A DNA stretch of 64,000 bases from Aralia elata (Eukaryota; Streptophyta; Magnoliopsida; Apiales; Araliaceae): positions 1 to 64,000 of the forward strand of contig JAVJAP010000349.1 of assembly GCA_034770075.1 (NCBI GenBank). Direction: 5' to 3'. Below the pieces are notes generated by a model. That model was given only the letters and a program-made list of their open reading frames with translations. It made no database searches and was not told where the DNA came from. The translations under genes and the position numbers were made by a program. Shown here piece after piece: positions 16,201-29,399 of the stretch (the stretch's first letter is position 1; the number at the start of each line of letters is the position of its first letter).

Positions 16201-17490
16201 GAAGGTCACCCTAAATCATAACTTGTACGACATGTACACATCGTTTTGAACGCGATAGTGATGGGATTGCTCTTTTTGACGCTAATCAAACTAGAACGAA
16301 TTAATAGGATTGCTAATCACCTCTTTCTTTGACAATTTGAAGGAATGAATCAAACAATAAGAAGGTCTCCCTAAATCATGACTTTTGTGAGATGTACACA
16401 TCGTTTTGAATGCGATAGTGATGGGATTGCTCTTTTCGACGCTAATCAAAATAGAACGAACTAATAGGACTGCTAATCACCTCTTTCTATGAACATTTGA
16501 AAGAATGAATCAAACAATAAGAAGGTCTGCCTAAATCATGACATGTGTGAGATGTACACATCGTTTTGAACACGATAATGATGGTATTACTCTTTTTGAT
16601 GCTAATCAAACTAAAACGAAGTAATAGGACTCCTAATCACCTTTTTTGACAATTTGAAGGAACTAATTAAACAATAAGAAGGTATCCCTAAATCAAGTCT
16701 CGTGTGAGATGTAAGCATCGTTTTGAATGCGATAGTGATGCGATTGCTCCTTTTGATGCTAATCAAACTAGAACGAGTAATATGACTCCTAATCACCTCT
16801 TTCTTTGGCAATTTGAAGGGAACTAATAAAACAATAAGAAAGTCTCCTAAAATCATAACTTGTGTGAGATGTACACATCGTTTTGAACGGGATAGTGATG
16901 AGATTGCTCCTTTTAATGCTATTCAAACTAGAACGAAGTAATAGGACTCCTAAACACCTCTTTCTTTGACAATTTGAAGGAACGAATGAAACAATAAGAA
17001 GGTCTCCCTAAATCATGACTTGTGTGAGATGTACACATCATTTTGAACACGATAGTGATGTGATTGCCCCTTTTGATGCTAATCCAACTAGAACGAAGTA
17101 ATAAAACTCCTAATCACCTCTTTCTTTCTTTAACAATTTGAAGGAACAAATGAAACAATAAGAAAGTCTCCTAAAATCATGACTTGTGTGAGAAGTATAC
17201 ATCGTTTTCAACGCGATAGTGATGGGATTGCTCTATTCGACGCTAATCAAACTAGAACGAACTAATAGGACTGCTAATCACCTCTTTCTTTGACAATTTG
17301 AAAGAATGAATCAAACAATAAGAAGGTCTGCCTAAATCATGACTTGTGTGAGATGTACACATCGTTTTGAACACGATAGTGATGGTATTACTCCTTTTGA
17401 TGCTAAACAAACCAGAACAAAGTAATAGGACTCGTAATCTCCTCTTTTTTGACAATTTGAAAGAACTAATTAAACAATAAGAAGGTCTCC
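10240..17490. repeat. higher-order satellite block, copy 1 (about 7.25 kb)
   Basis: About 45 monomers whose order and private variants recur about 7.25 kb downstream. Anchors are tagaatgaactaataagac at 10321 and 17572 (offset 7251), tgttaatcaa at 12691 and 19947 (7256), the ccttttaatgctaatc variant near 14901 and 22147 (7246), and gatgggattgctctattcga at 17221 and 24501 (7280). The small changes in offset are local indels. The boundary is placed where copy 1 ends and sequence matching its own start resumes; it could move by a few tens of bases. Confidence 0.82.
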
Positions 17491-20400
17491 CTAAATCATA
17501 ACTTGTGCGAGATGTACACATCGTTTTGAACGCGATAGTGATGGAATTGCTCTTTTTGACGCTAATCAAACTAGAATGAACTAATAAGACTATTAATCAC
17601 ATCTTTCTTTGACAATTTGAAGGAACGAATCAAACAATAAGAAGGTCTCCCTAAATCATGACTTTTGTAAGATGTACACATCGTTTTGAACGCGATAGTG
17701 ATGGTATTACTCCTTTTGATGCTAATCAAACTAGAACGAAGTAATAGGACTCCTAATCACCTTTTTCTTTGACAATTTGAGAGAACGATTGAAGCAATAA
17801 GAAGGTCTCCCTAAATCATGACTTGTGTGAGATGAACACATCGATTTGAACGCGACAGTGATGAGATTATTCCTTTTGATGCTACTCAAACTAGAACGAA
17901 GTAATAGACTCCTAATCAACCTCTTTATTTTACAATTTGAAAGAACTAATGAAACAATAAGAAGGTCTCCCTAAATCATGTATTGTGTGAGATGTACACA
18001 TCGTTTTTAATGGAATAGTCATGGGATTGCACTTTTCGACGCTAATCAAACTAGAACGAACTAATAGAACAGCTAATCACCTCTTTCTTTGACAATTTCA
18101 AAGAACGAATCAAACAATAAGAAGGTCTCCCTAAATCATGACTTGTGTGAGATGTACACATCGTTTTGAATGCGATAGTGATGGTATTACTCCTTTTGAT
18201 ACTAATCAAACTAGAATGAAGTAATAGGACAGCTAATCACCTCTTTTTGACAATTTGAAGGAACTAATTAAACAATAAGAAGGTCTCCCTAAATCAAGTC
18301 CCGTGTGAGATGTAAGCATCGTTTTAAATGCGATAGTGATGCGATCGCTCCTTTAGATGCTAATCAAACTAGAACGAAGTATCACCTCTTTCTTTGACAA
18401 TTTGAAGGAACTAATAAAACAATAAGAAAGTCTCCTAAAATCATAACTTGTGTGAAATGTACACATCGTTTTGAACGCGATAGTGATGGGATTGCTCCTT
18501 TTTGATGCTAATCAAACTAGAACGAAGTAATAGGACTCCTAATCACCTCTTTCTTTGACAATTTGAAGGAACGAAAGAAACGATAAGAAGGTCTCCCTAA
18601 ATCATGACTTGTGTGAGATGTACACATCGTTTTGAACACGATAGTGATGGGATTGCTCCTTTTGATGCTAATCCAACTTGAACGAAGTAATAGGACTCCT
18701 AATCACATCTTTCTTTGACAATTTGAAAAAACGAATGAAACAATAAGAAAGTCTCCTAAAATCATGACTTGTGTGAGATGTACACATCGTTTTTAACGCG
18801 GTATTGATGAGATTGCTCCTTTTGATGCTAATCAAACTAAAACGAAGTAATATGACTTCTAATCACCTCTTTCTTTGACAATCTGAAGGAACGAATGAAA
18901 TAATCAGAAGGTCTCCCTAAAACATGACTTGTGTGAGATGTACACATCGTTTTGAACGCGGTAGTGATGAGATTACTCCTTTTGATGCTAATCAAACTAG
19001 AACGAAGTAATAGGACTCTTAATCACCTCTTTCTTTGACAATTTGAAAGAATGAATGAAACAATAAGAAGGTCTCTCTAAATCATGACTTGTGTGAGATG
19101 TACACATCGTTTTGAACGAGGTAGTGATGGGATTACTCCTTTTGATGCTAATCAAAATAGAACGAAGTAATAGGACTCCTAATCACCTCTTTCTTTGACA
19201 ATTTGAAAGAATGAATGAAACAATAAGAAGGTCTCTCTAAATCATGACTTGTGTGATATGTACACATCGTTTTGAACGCGGTAGTGATGGGATTGCTCCT
19301 TTTGATGCTAATCCAAACTAGAACGAAGTAATAGGACTCCTAATCACCTCTTTCTTTGATAATTTGAACGAACGAATGAAACAATAAGAAAGTCTCCTAA
19401 AATAATGACTTGTGTGAGATGTACACATCTTTTTTAATGCGGTAGTGATGAGATTGCTCCTTTTGATGCTAATCAAACTAAAATGAAGTAATATGACTTC
19501 TAATCACCTCTTTCTTTGACAATCTGAAGGAACAAATGAAATAATAAGAAGGTCTCCCTAAAACATGACTTGTGTGAGATGTACACATCGTTTTGAACGC
19601 GGTAGTGATGGGACTACTCCTTTTGATGCTAATCAAACTAGAACGAAGTAATAGGACTCCTAATCACCTCTTTCTTTGACAATTTCAACGAACGAATGAA
19701 ACAATAAGAAAGTCTCCTAAAATCATGACTTGTGTGAGATGTACACATTGTTTTGAACGCGGTAGTGATGGGATTGCTCCTTTTGATGCTAATCAAACTA
19801 AAACGAAGTAATAGGACTTCTAATCACCTTTTTCTTTGACAATCTTAGGCAACGAATGAAATAATAAGAAGGTCTCCCTAAAACATGACTTATGTGAGAT
19901 GTACACATCGTTTTGAATGCGATAGTGATGGGATTACTCCTTTTGATGTTAATCAAACTAGAACGAAGTAATAAGACTCCTAATCACCTCTTTCTTTGAC
20001 AATTTGAAAGAACGAATGAAACAATAAGAAGGTCTCTCTAAATCATGATTTGTGTGAGATGTACACATCGTTTTGAACGTGATAGTGATAGGATTACTCT
20101 TATTGATGCTAATCAAACTGGAATGAAGTAATAAGACTCCTAATCACCTCTTTCTTTGACAATTTGAAGGAACGAATGAAACAATAAGAAAGTCTCCTAA
20201 AAACATGACTTGTGTGAGATGTACACATCGTATTGAACGCGGTAGTGATGGGATTGCTCATTTTGATGCTAATCAAACTAAAACGAAGTAATAGGGCTTC
20301 TAATCACCTCTTTCTTTGATAATCTGAAGGAACGAATGAAATAATAAGAAGGTCTCCCTAATACATGACTTGTGTGAGATGTACACATCGTTTTGAACGC

Positions 20401-23400
20401 GATGGTGATGGGATTACTCCTTTTGATGCTAATCAAACTAGAACGAAGTAATAGGACTCCTAATCACCTCTATCTTTGACAATTTGAAAGAACGAATGAA
20501 ACAATATGAAGGTCTCTCTAAATCATGACTTGTATGAGATGTACAAATCGTTTTGAACGCGATAGTGATGAGATTGCTCCTTTTGATGCTAATCCAACTA
20601 AAACGAAGTAATAGGACTCCTAATCACCTCTTTCTTTGATAATTTGAAGGAACGAATGAAACAATAAAAAGGTCTCCGTAAATCATGACTTATGTGAGAA
20701 GTACACATCGTTGTGAACGCGATAGTGATGAGATTGCTCCTTTTGATGCTAATCCAACTAGAACGAAGTAATAGGACTGCTAATCACCTCTTTCTTTGAC
20801 AATTTGAAGGAACGAATCAAACAATAAGAAGGTCTCCCTAAATCATGACTTGTGTAAGATGTACACATTGTTTTGAACGCGATAGTGATGGTATTACTCC
20901 TTTTGATGCTAATCAAACTAGAACGAAGTAATAGGACTCCTAGTCACCTCTTTTTTCACAATTTCAAGGAACTAATTAAACAATAAGAAGTTCTCCCTAA
21001 ATCATGACTTGTGTGAGATGTACACATCGTTTTGAACGCGATAGTGATGGGATTGCTCCTTTTGATGCTAATCAGACTAAAGCAAAGTAATAGGACTTCT
21101 AATCACCTCTTTCTTTGACAATTTGAGAGAACAAATGAAACAATAAGAAGGTCTCCCTAAATCATGACTTGTGTGAGATGTACACATCATTTTGAACGCG
21201 ATAGTGATGGGATTGCTCCCTTTGATGCCAATCCAACTAAAACGAAGTAATAGGACTCCTAATCACCTCTTTTTTGACAATTTGAAGGAACTAACTAAAC
21301 AATAAGAAGGTCTCCCTAAATCAAGTCTCGTGTGAGATGTAAGCATCGTTTTAAACGCGATAGTGATGTGATTGCTCCTTTTGATGCTAATCAAACTTGA
21401 ACGAAGTATCACCTCTTTCATTGACAATTTGAAGTAACTAATAAAACAATAAGAAAGTCTCCTAAAATCATAACTTGTGTGAGATGTACACATCGTTTTG
21501 AACGCGATAGTGATGGGATTGCTCCTTTTGATGCTAATCAGACTAAAGCAAAGTAATAGGACTTCTAATCACCTCTTTCTTTGACAATTTGAGAGAACAA
21601 ATGAAACAATAAGAAGGTCTCCCTAAATCATGACTTGTGTGAGATGTACACATCATTTGGAACGCGATAGTGATGGGATTGCTCCCTTTGATGCCAATCC
21701 AACTAAAACGAAGTAATAGGACTCCTAATCACCTCTTTCTTTGACAATTTGAAAGAACGATTGAACAATAAGAAGGTCTCCCTAAATCATGACTTGTGTG
21801 AAATGAACACATTATTTTGAATGCTATAGTGATGGGATTATTCATTTTGATGCTACTCAAACTAGAACGAAGTAATAGGACTGACCTCTTTATTTTACAA
21901 TTTGAAAGAACCAATGATACAATAAGAAGGTCTCCCTAAATCATAACTTGTGCGAGATGCACACATCGTTTTGAACGCGATAGTGATGGGATTGCTCTTT
22001 TCGACGCTAATCAAACTAGAACGAACTAATAGGACTGTTAATCACCTCTTTCTTTGATAATTTGAAAGAACGAATCAAACAATAAGAAGGTCTCCCTAAA
22101 TCATGACTTGTGTGAGATGTACACATCGTTTTTAACGCGATAGTGATGGTATTACTCCTTTTAATGCTAATCAAACTAGAAAGAAGTAATAGGACTCCTA
22201 ATCACCTCTTTTTTGACAATTTGAAGGAACTAATTAAACAATAAGAAGGTCTCCCTAAATCAAGTCTCGTGTGAGATGGAAGCATCGTTTTAAACGCGAT
22301 AGTGATGTGATTGCTCCTTTTGATGCTAATCAAACTAGGGTTTTACCACGAAGTAATATACTCCTAATCACCTCTTTCGTTGACAATTTGAAGGAACTAA
22401 TAAAACAATAAGAAAGTCTCCTAAAATCATAACTTGTGTGAGATGTACACATCGTTTTGAACGCGATAGTGATGGGATTGCTCCTTTTGACCCTAATCAA
22501 ACTAGAACGAAGTAATAGGACTCCTAATCACCTCTTTCTTTTATAATTTGAAGGAACGAATGAAACAATAAGAAGGTCTCTCTAAATCATGAGTTGTGTG
22601 AGATGTACACATCGTTTTGAACACGATAGTGATGGGATTGCTCCTTTTGATGCTAATCCAAACTTAAACGAAGTAATAAGACTCCCTATACAAGAGTTGG
22701 CAAATTTAAAAGGAACTAATGAAACAATAAGAAGGTCACCCTAAATCATAACTTGTACGACATGTACACATCGTTTTGAACGCGATAGTGATGGGATTGC
22801 TCTTTTTGACGCTAATCAAACTAGAACGAATTAATAGGATTGCTAATCACCTCTTTCTTTGACAATTTGAAGGAACTAATAAAACAATAAGAAAGTCTCC
22901 TAAAATCATAACTTGTGTGAGATGTACACATCGTTTTGAACGTGATAGTGATGGGATTGCTCCTTTTGACCCTAATCAAACTAGAACGAAGTAATAGGAA
23001 CTAATGAAACAATAAGAAGGTCACCCTAAATCATAACGTGTACGACATGTACACATCGTTTTGAACGCGATAGTGATGGGATTGCTCTTTTTGACGCTAA
23101 TCAAACTAGAACGAATTAATAGGATTGCTAATCACCTCTTTCTTTGACAATTTGAAGGAACTAATAAAACAATAAGAAAGTCTCCTAAAATCATAACTTG
23201 TGTGAGATGTACACATCGTTTTGAACGTGATAGTGATGGGATTGCTCCTTTTGACCCTAATCAAACTAGAACGAAGTAATAGGACTCCTAATCACCTCTT
23301 TCTTTTACAATTTGAAGGAACGAATGAAACAATAAGAAGGTCTCTCTAAATCATGACTTGTGTGAGATGTACACATCGTTTTGAACACGATAGTGATGGG

Positions 23401-24770
23401 ATTGCTCCTTTTGATGCTAATCCAACTAGAACGAAGTAATAATGACTCCTAATCACCTCTTTTCTTTGACAATTTAAGGAACTAATGAAACAATAAGAAG
23501 GTCTCCCTAAATCATAACTTGTACGACATGTACACATCATTTTGAACGCGATAGTGATGGGATTGCTCTTTTTGACGCTAATCAAACTAGAACGAATTAA
23601 TAGGATTGCTAATCACCTCTTTCTTTGACAATTTGAAGGAATGAATCAAACAATAAGAAGGTCTCCCTAAATCATGACTTTTGTGAGATGTACACATCGT
23701 TTTGAATGCGATAGTGATGGGATTGCTCTTTTCGACGCTAATCAAAATAGAACGAACTAATAGGACTGCTAATCACCTCTTTCTATGAACATTTGAAAGA
23801 ATGAATCAAACAATAAGAAGGTCTGCCTAAATCATGACATGTGTGAGATGTACACATCGTTTTGAACACGATAATGATGGTATTACTCTTTTTGATGCTA
23901 ATCAAACTAGAACAAAGTAATAGGAGTCCTAATCACCCCTTTTTTGACAATTTGAAGGAACTAATTAAACAATAAGAAGGTGTCCCTAAATCAAGTCTCG
24001 TGTGAGATGTAAGCATCGTTTTAAACACGATAGTGATGCGATTGCTCCTTTTGATGCTAATCAAACTAGAACGAAGTATCACCTCTTTCTTTGGCAATTT
24101 GAGGGAACTAATAAAACAATAAGAAAGTCTCCTAAAATCATAACTTGTGTGAGATGTACACATCGTTTTGAACGGGATAGTGATGGGATTGCTCCTTTTA
24201 ATGCTATTCAAACTAGAACGAAGTAATAGGACTCCTAAACACCTCTTTTTTGACAATTTGAAGGAACGAATGAAACAATAAGAAGGTCTCCCTAAATCAT
24301 GACTTGTGTGAGATGTACACATCATTTTGAACACGATAGCGATGTGATTGCCCCTTTTGATGCTAATCCAACTAGAACGAAGTAATAGCACTCCTAATCA
24401 CCTCTTTCTTTAACAATTTCAAGGAACAAATGAAACAGTAAGAAAGTCTCCTAAAATCATGACTTGTGTGAGAAGTATACATCGTTTTCAACGCGATAGT
24501 GATGGGATTGCTCTATTCGACGCTAATCAAACTAGAACGAACTAATAGGACTGCTAATCACCTCTTTCTTTGACAATTTGAAAGAATGAATCAAACAATA
24601 AGAAGGTCTGCCTAAATCATGACTTGTGTGAGATGTACACATCGTTTTGAACACGATAGTGATGGTATTACTCCTTTTGATGCTAAACAAACCAGAACAA
24701 AGTAATAGGACTCGTAATCTCCTCTTTTTTGACAATTTGAAAGAACTAATTAAACAATAAGAAGGTCTCC
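17491..24770. repeat. higher-order satellite block, copy 2 (about 7.28 kb)
   Basis: Direct, adjacent copy of the previous block. It differs by scattered substitutions, by a replaced stretch near 22336 (tagggttttaccacg where copy 1 has tagaacg), and by extra monomers near 22680-23290 that repeat the gtcaccctaaatcataac variant. After about 24771 the two blocks stop matching: copy 1 passes into the start of copy 2, while copy 2 passes into other monomer variants that continue to 28380. Confidence 0.8.
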
Positions 24771-26598
24771 CTAAATCAAGTCCCGTGTGAGATGTAAGCA
24801 TCGTTTTGAACGCGATAGTGATGCGATTGCTCCTTTTGATGCTAATCAAACTAGAACGAAGTATCACCTCTTTTTTTGATAATTTGAAGGAACTAATAAA
24901 ACAATAAGAAAGTCTTCTAAAATCATAACTTGTGTGAGATGTACACATCATTTTGAACGCGAATGTGATGGGATTGCTCCTTTTGATGCTAGTCAAACTA
25001 GAACGAAGTAATAGGACTCTTAATCACCTCTTTTTTTGACAATTTGAAAGAACGAATGAAACAATAAGAAGGACTCCCTAAATCAAGACTTGTGTGAGAT
25101 GTACACATCGTTTTGAACATGATAGTGATGGGATTGCTCCTTTTGATGCTAATCCAACTAGAACGAAGTAATAGGACTCCTAATCACCTCTTTCTTTGAT
25201 AATTTGAAGGAACAAATGAAACAATAAGAAAGTCTCCTAAAATTATGACTTGTGTGAGAAGTACACATCATTTTGAACGCGATAGTGATGGGATTGCTCC
25301 TTTTGATGCTAATTAAACTAAAACGAAGTAAAAGGACTTCTAATCACCACTTTCTTTAACAATCTGAAGGAACGAATGAAATAATAAGAAGGTCTCCCTA
25401 AATCATGACTTGTGTGAGATGTACACATCGTTTTGAACGCGATAGTGATTGAATTACTCCTTTTGATGCTAATCAAACTAGAATGATGTAATAGGACTCC
25501 TAATCAACTCTTTCTTTGACAATTTGAATGAACGAATGAAACAATTAGAAGGTCTCTCTAAATCATGACTTGTGTGAGATGTACACATCATTTTGAACGC
25601 GATAGTGATGGGATTGCTCCTTCTGATGCTAATCCAACTAAAGCGAAGTAATAGGACACCTAATCACCTCTTTCTTTGACAATTTGAAGGAACGAATGAA
25701 ACAATAAAAAGGTCTCCGTAAAACATGACTTGTGTGATATGTACACATCATTTTGAACGCGATAGTGATGGTATTACTCCTTTTGATGCTAATCAAACTA
25801 GAACGAAGTAATAGGAGTCCTAATCACCTCTTTTTGACAATTTGAAGGAACTAATTAAACAATAAGAAGGTCTCCCTAAATCAAGTCTCGTGTGAGATGT
25901 GAGCATCGTTTTGAACGCGATAATGATGGGATTGCTCCTTTTGATGCTAATCAAACTAGAACAAAGTAATAACACTCCTAATCACCTCTTTCTTTGACAA
26001 TTTGAAAGAACGAATGAAACAATAAGAAGGTCTCCCTAAATCATGACTTATGTGAGATGTAATCATCGTTTTGATCGCGATAGTGATGGGATTGCTCTTT
26101 TTGACGCTAATCCAACTAGAACGAACTAATAGGACTGCTAATCACCACTTTTTTTGACAATTTGAAGGAATGAATCAAACAATAAGGTCTCCCTAAATCA
26201 TGACTTGTGTAAGATGTACACATCGTTTTGAACGCGATAGTGATGGTATTACTCCTTTTGATGTTAATTAAACTAGAACGAAGTAATAGGAGTCCTAATC
26301 ACCTCTTTTTGACAATTTGAAGGAACTAATTAAACAATAAGAAGGTCTCCCTAAATCAAGTCTCGTGTGAGATGTGAGCATCGTTTTGAACGCGATAATG
26401 ATGGGATTGCTCCTTTTGATGCTAATCAAACTAGAACGAATAATGACTCCTAATCACCTCTTTCTTTGACAATTTGAAAGAACGAATGAAACAATAAGAA
26501 GGTCTCCCTAAATCATGACTTATGTGAGATGTAATCATCGTTTTGATCGCGATAGTGATGGGATTACTCCTTTTGATGCTAATCAAACTAGAACGAAG

Positions 26599-26638
26599 AG
26601 TCGACCCGCGGGTCGGAAACTCCACATTAACAAAAAAA
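26599..26638 (+). mobile_element. 5'-truncated SINE remnant in satellite
   Basis: Forty bases of non-satellite sequence ending in attaacaaaaaaaa, flanked by a direct duplication of the satellite target aactagaacgaag (26586-26598 and 26640-26652). The 3' part (aaactccacattaac plus an A tail) resembles the tail of the SINE at the right edge of the window, read on the minus strand (ctccacattatcaac plus A). It contains the perfect palindrome gacccgcgggtc. The A tail and the duplication indicate L1-type retroposition; only the 3' end was inserted. Confidence 0.8.
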
Positions 26639-28380
26639 AAACTAGAACGAAGTAATAGGACTCATAATCACCTCTTTCTTTGACAATTTGAAAGAACGAG
26701 TGAAACAATTAGAAGGTCTCCCTAAATCATTACTTGTGCGAGATGTACACATCATTTTGAACGCGATAGTGATGGATTACTCATTTTGATGCTAATTAAA
26801 CTAGAACAAAGGAATATGACTGACCTATTTATTTTACAATTTGAAGGAACTAATGAGACAATAAGGTCTTCCTAAATCATAACTTGTGCGAGATGTACAC
26901 ATCGTTTTGAACGCGATACTGATGGGATTGCTCTTTTTGACGCTAATCAAACTAGAACGAACTAATAGGACTACTAATCACCTCTTTCTTTGACAATTTG
27001 AAGGAACGAATCAAACAATAAGGTCTCCCTAAATTAGGACTTGTGTGAGATGTACGCATCGTTTTGATCAAGATAGTGATGGTATTACTCCTTTTGATGC
27101 TAATTAAACTAGAACGAAGTAATAGGACTCCTAATCACCTCTTTTTTTTACAATTTGAAGGAACTAATTAAACAATAAGAAGTTCTCCCTAAATCAAGTC
27201 TCGTGTAAGATGTGAGCATCGTTTTAAACGTGATAGTGATGTGATTCCTCCTTTTGATGCTAATCAAACTAGAACCTAGTATCACCTCTTTCTTTGACAA
27301 TTTGAAGAAAGTAATAAAACAATAAGAAAGTCTCTTAAAATCATAACTTGTGTGAGATGTACACATCGTTTTGAACGCGATAGTGATGAGATTGCTCCTT
27401 CTGATGCTAATCAAACTAAAACGAAGTAATAGGACTTCTAATCACCTCTTTCTTTGACAATCTGAAGGAACGAATGAAATAATAAGAAGGTCTCCATAAA
27501 TCATGACTTGTGTGAGATGTACACATCGTTTTGAATGCGATACAGATGGGATTACTCCTTTTGATGCTAATCAAACTAGAACGAAGTAATAGGACTCCTA
27601 ATCACCTCTTTCTTTGACAATTTGAAAGAGCGTATAAAATAATAAGAAGGTCTCCCTAAATCATGACTTGTGTGAGATGTACACATCGTTTTGAACGCGA
27701 TGGTGATGGAATTACTCCTTTTGATGCTAATCAAACTTGAACGATGTAATAGGACTCCTAATCACCTCTTTCTTTGACAATTTGAAAGAACGAATGAAAC
27801 AATTAGAAGGTCTCTCTAAATCATGACTTGTGTGAGATGTACACATCGTTTTAAACTCGATAGTGATGGGATTGCTCCTTCTGATGATAATCCAACTAAA
27901 GCGAAGTATTAGGACTCCTAATCACCTCTTTCTTTGACAATTTGAAGGAACGAATGAAATAATAAAAATGTCTCCGTAAAACATGACTTGTGTGAGATGT
28001 ACACATCGTTTTGAACGCGATAGTGATGAGATTGCTCCTTTTGATGCTAATCCAACTAGAACGAAGTAATAGGACTGACCTCATAACTTGTGCGAGATGT
28101 ACACATCGTTTTGAACGCGATAGTGATGGGATTGCTCTTTTTGACGCTAATCAAACTAGAACGAACTAATAGGACTACTAATCACCTCTTTCTTTGACAA
28201 TTTGAAGGAACGAATCAAATAATAAGAAGGTCTCCCTAAATCATGACTTAAACGCGATAGTGATGGTATTACTCCTTTTGATGCTAATCAAACTTAAACG
28301 AAGTAATAAGACTCTTAATCACCTTTTTTTTGACAATTTGAAGGAACTAATTAAACAATAAGATGTTCTCCCTAAATCAA

Positions 28381-29399
28381 TGATAGACTCTACGGCATGC
28401 TTGCGTGAGGTGGTGGTCGCCCGGATCGTTTCTAGTAAGCAACTTTGATGGAACTCTCTCGATATCTTAAGCCAACGTCTATTTGGAGACGAGAATCTTG
28501 ACAAATTCGATCAAGCAATTGAATTCGCGTAGGATGGAACACCAACAACACTTAGACCCTCGTTTAGATGGAAAACAATAAACTCCGTATGATTGTATGA
28601 TGCGGTAAAATAACGCCACATACAACTATGGTTTGTTGTATGATAAGTTAAATATGAATCTCAAAAGAAAAACTAAGAAATTAGCTTAGAAATTCTTCAA
28701 AAAACCAAAAGTAGAGAATAACTCTCTAGTATGAATAAACTCTGAATAATATTGAATTGTTGTTTTGAATTACAATCAAAATGTCTATTTATACTAACTA
28801 TGAAACCCTAAAATCCATAAAGGAAATAGCAATTGATTTGGAATCAAAATCCTATCTTAAAATATCTTAATTACAATAGAGTTATGAAAATATGCTGAAA
28901 TTAAGGAAAGAAATCTGATCAAACGCACTTCGGATTCCGTGTTCAGGACCAAGCGCCTAGGCGCTTGGTTTGCTTCTTGATGGAGCGCCTTAGGCGCTGT
29001 CCTGCAGAATCTTCATCACAACATGAGCGCCTTAGGCGCTTAAAACACAAGGCATGGAGTGCCTTAGGCGCTGAGTCGCAGTGTCTTCCACATTTGGCAA
29101 GTGCCCTAGGCGCTTGAAATACAAAGGAATGAGCGCCTTAGGCGCTGGAACCTAACTTTTGAATTTTTGCTTCTTTTGCTTCATGACTTGGTTCCCTCAC
29201 TTATAGCACATTCACCAACTTAGGTCCCAACTCCAACGCCTTTGAACTCGCATCCTTATCATTCCAAGCTTCTTGAATAAACCCACTAAGTCCTTCCCTG
29301 AAGCGTTTTGCTCGTGCTCTCGTCACTAGTCCAACTGGAACTTGCACCGGATCTGCTCCATAGCTCCCGCCCTTGTCCAAGCTAAGCATGTCCTCATCA
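28381..29399 (-). repeat. 3' LTR of the first gypsy element
   Basis: A 1019-bp LTR. On the plus strand it begins tgatagactc and ends cctcatca, so in element orientation it is TGATGAGG...TCTATCA with TG/CA ends. It aligns over its full length with 51509-52526, with visible substitutions throughout (e.g. tctacggcatgc against tccacggcacgc at the left end). The LTR pair is therefore clearly older than the nearly identical copia LTRs. The first 199 bp in element orientation encode the C-terminus of pol. Confidence 0.95.
28948..29146. repeat. cluster of six GC-rich palindromes in the LTR
   Basis: Six near-identical inverted repeats in an otherwise AT-rich LTR. The first is a perfect 22-bp palindrome centred on aagcgcctaggcgctt (28948-28969). 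It is followed by the 15-mer agcgccttaggcgct or one-base variants at 28984, 29026, 29058, 29100 and 29132, spaced roughly 32-42 bp. The same cluster, with more substitutions, is at about 52078-52273 in the other LTR. Each unit could form a hairpin or bind a dimeric protein; neither is demonstrated. Confidence 0.85.

Noticed and set aside
22330..22350. A telomere-like tagggttt in the satellite.
   Set aside because: Only a single unit, created by a local replacement in one monomer; no tandem run.
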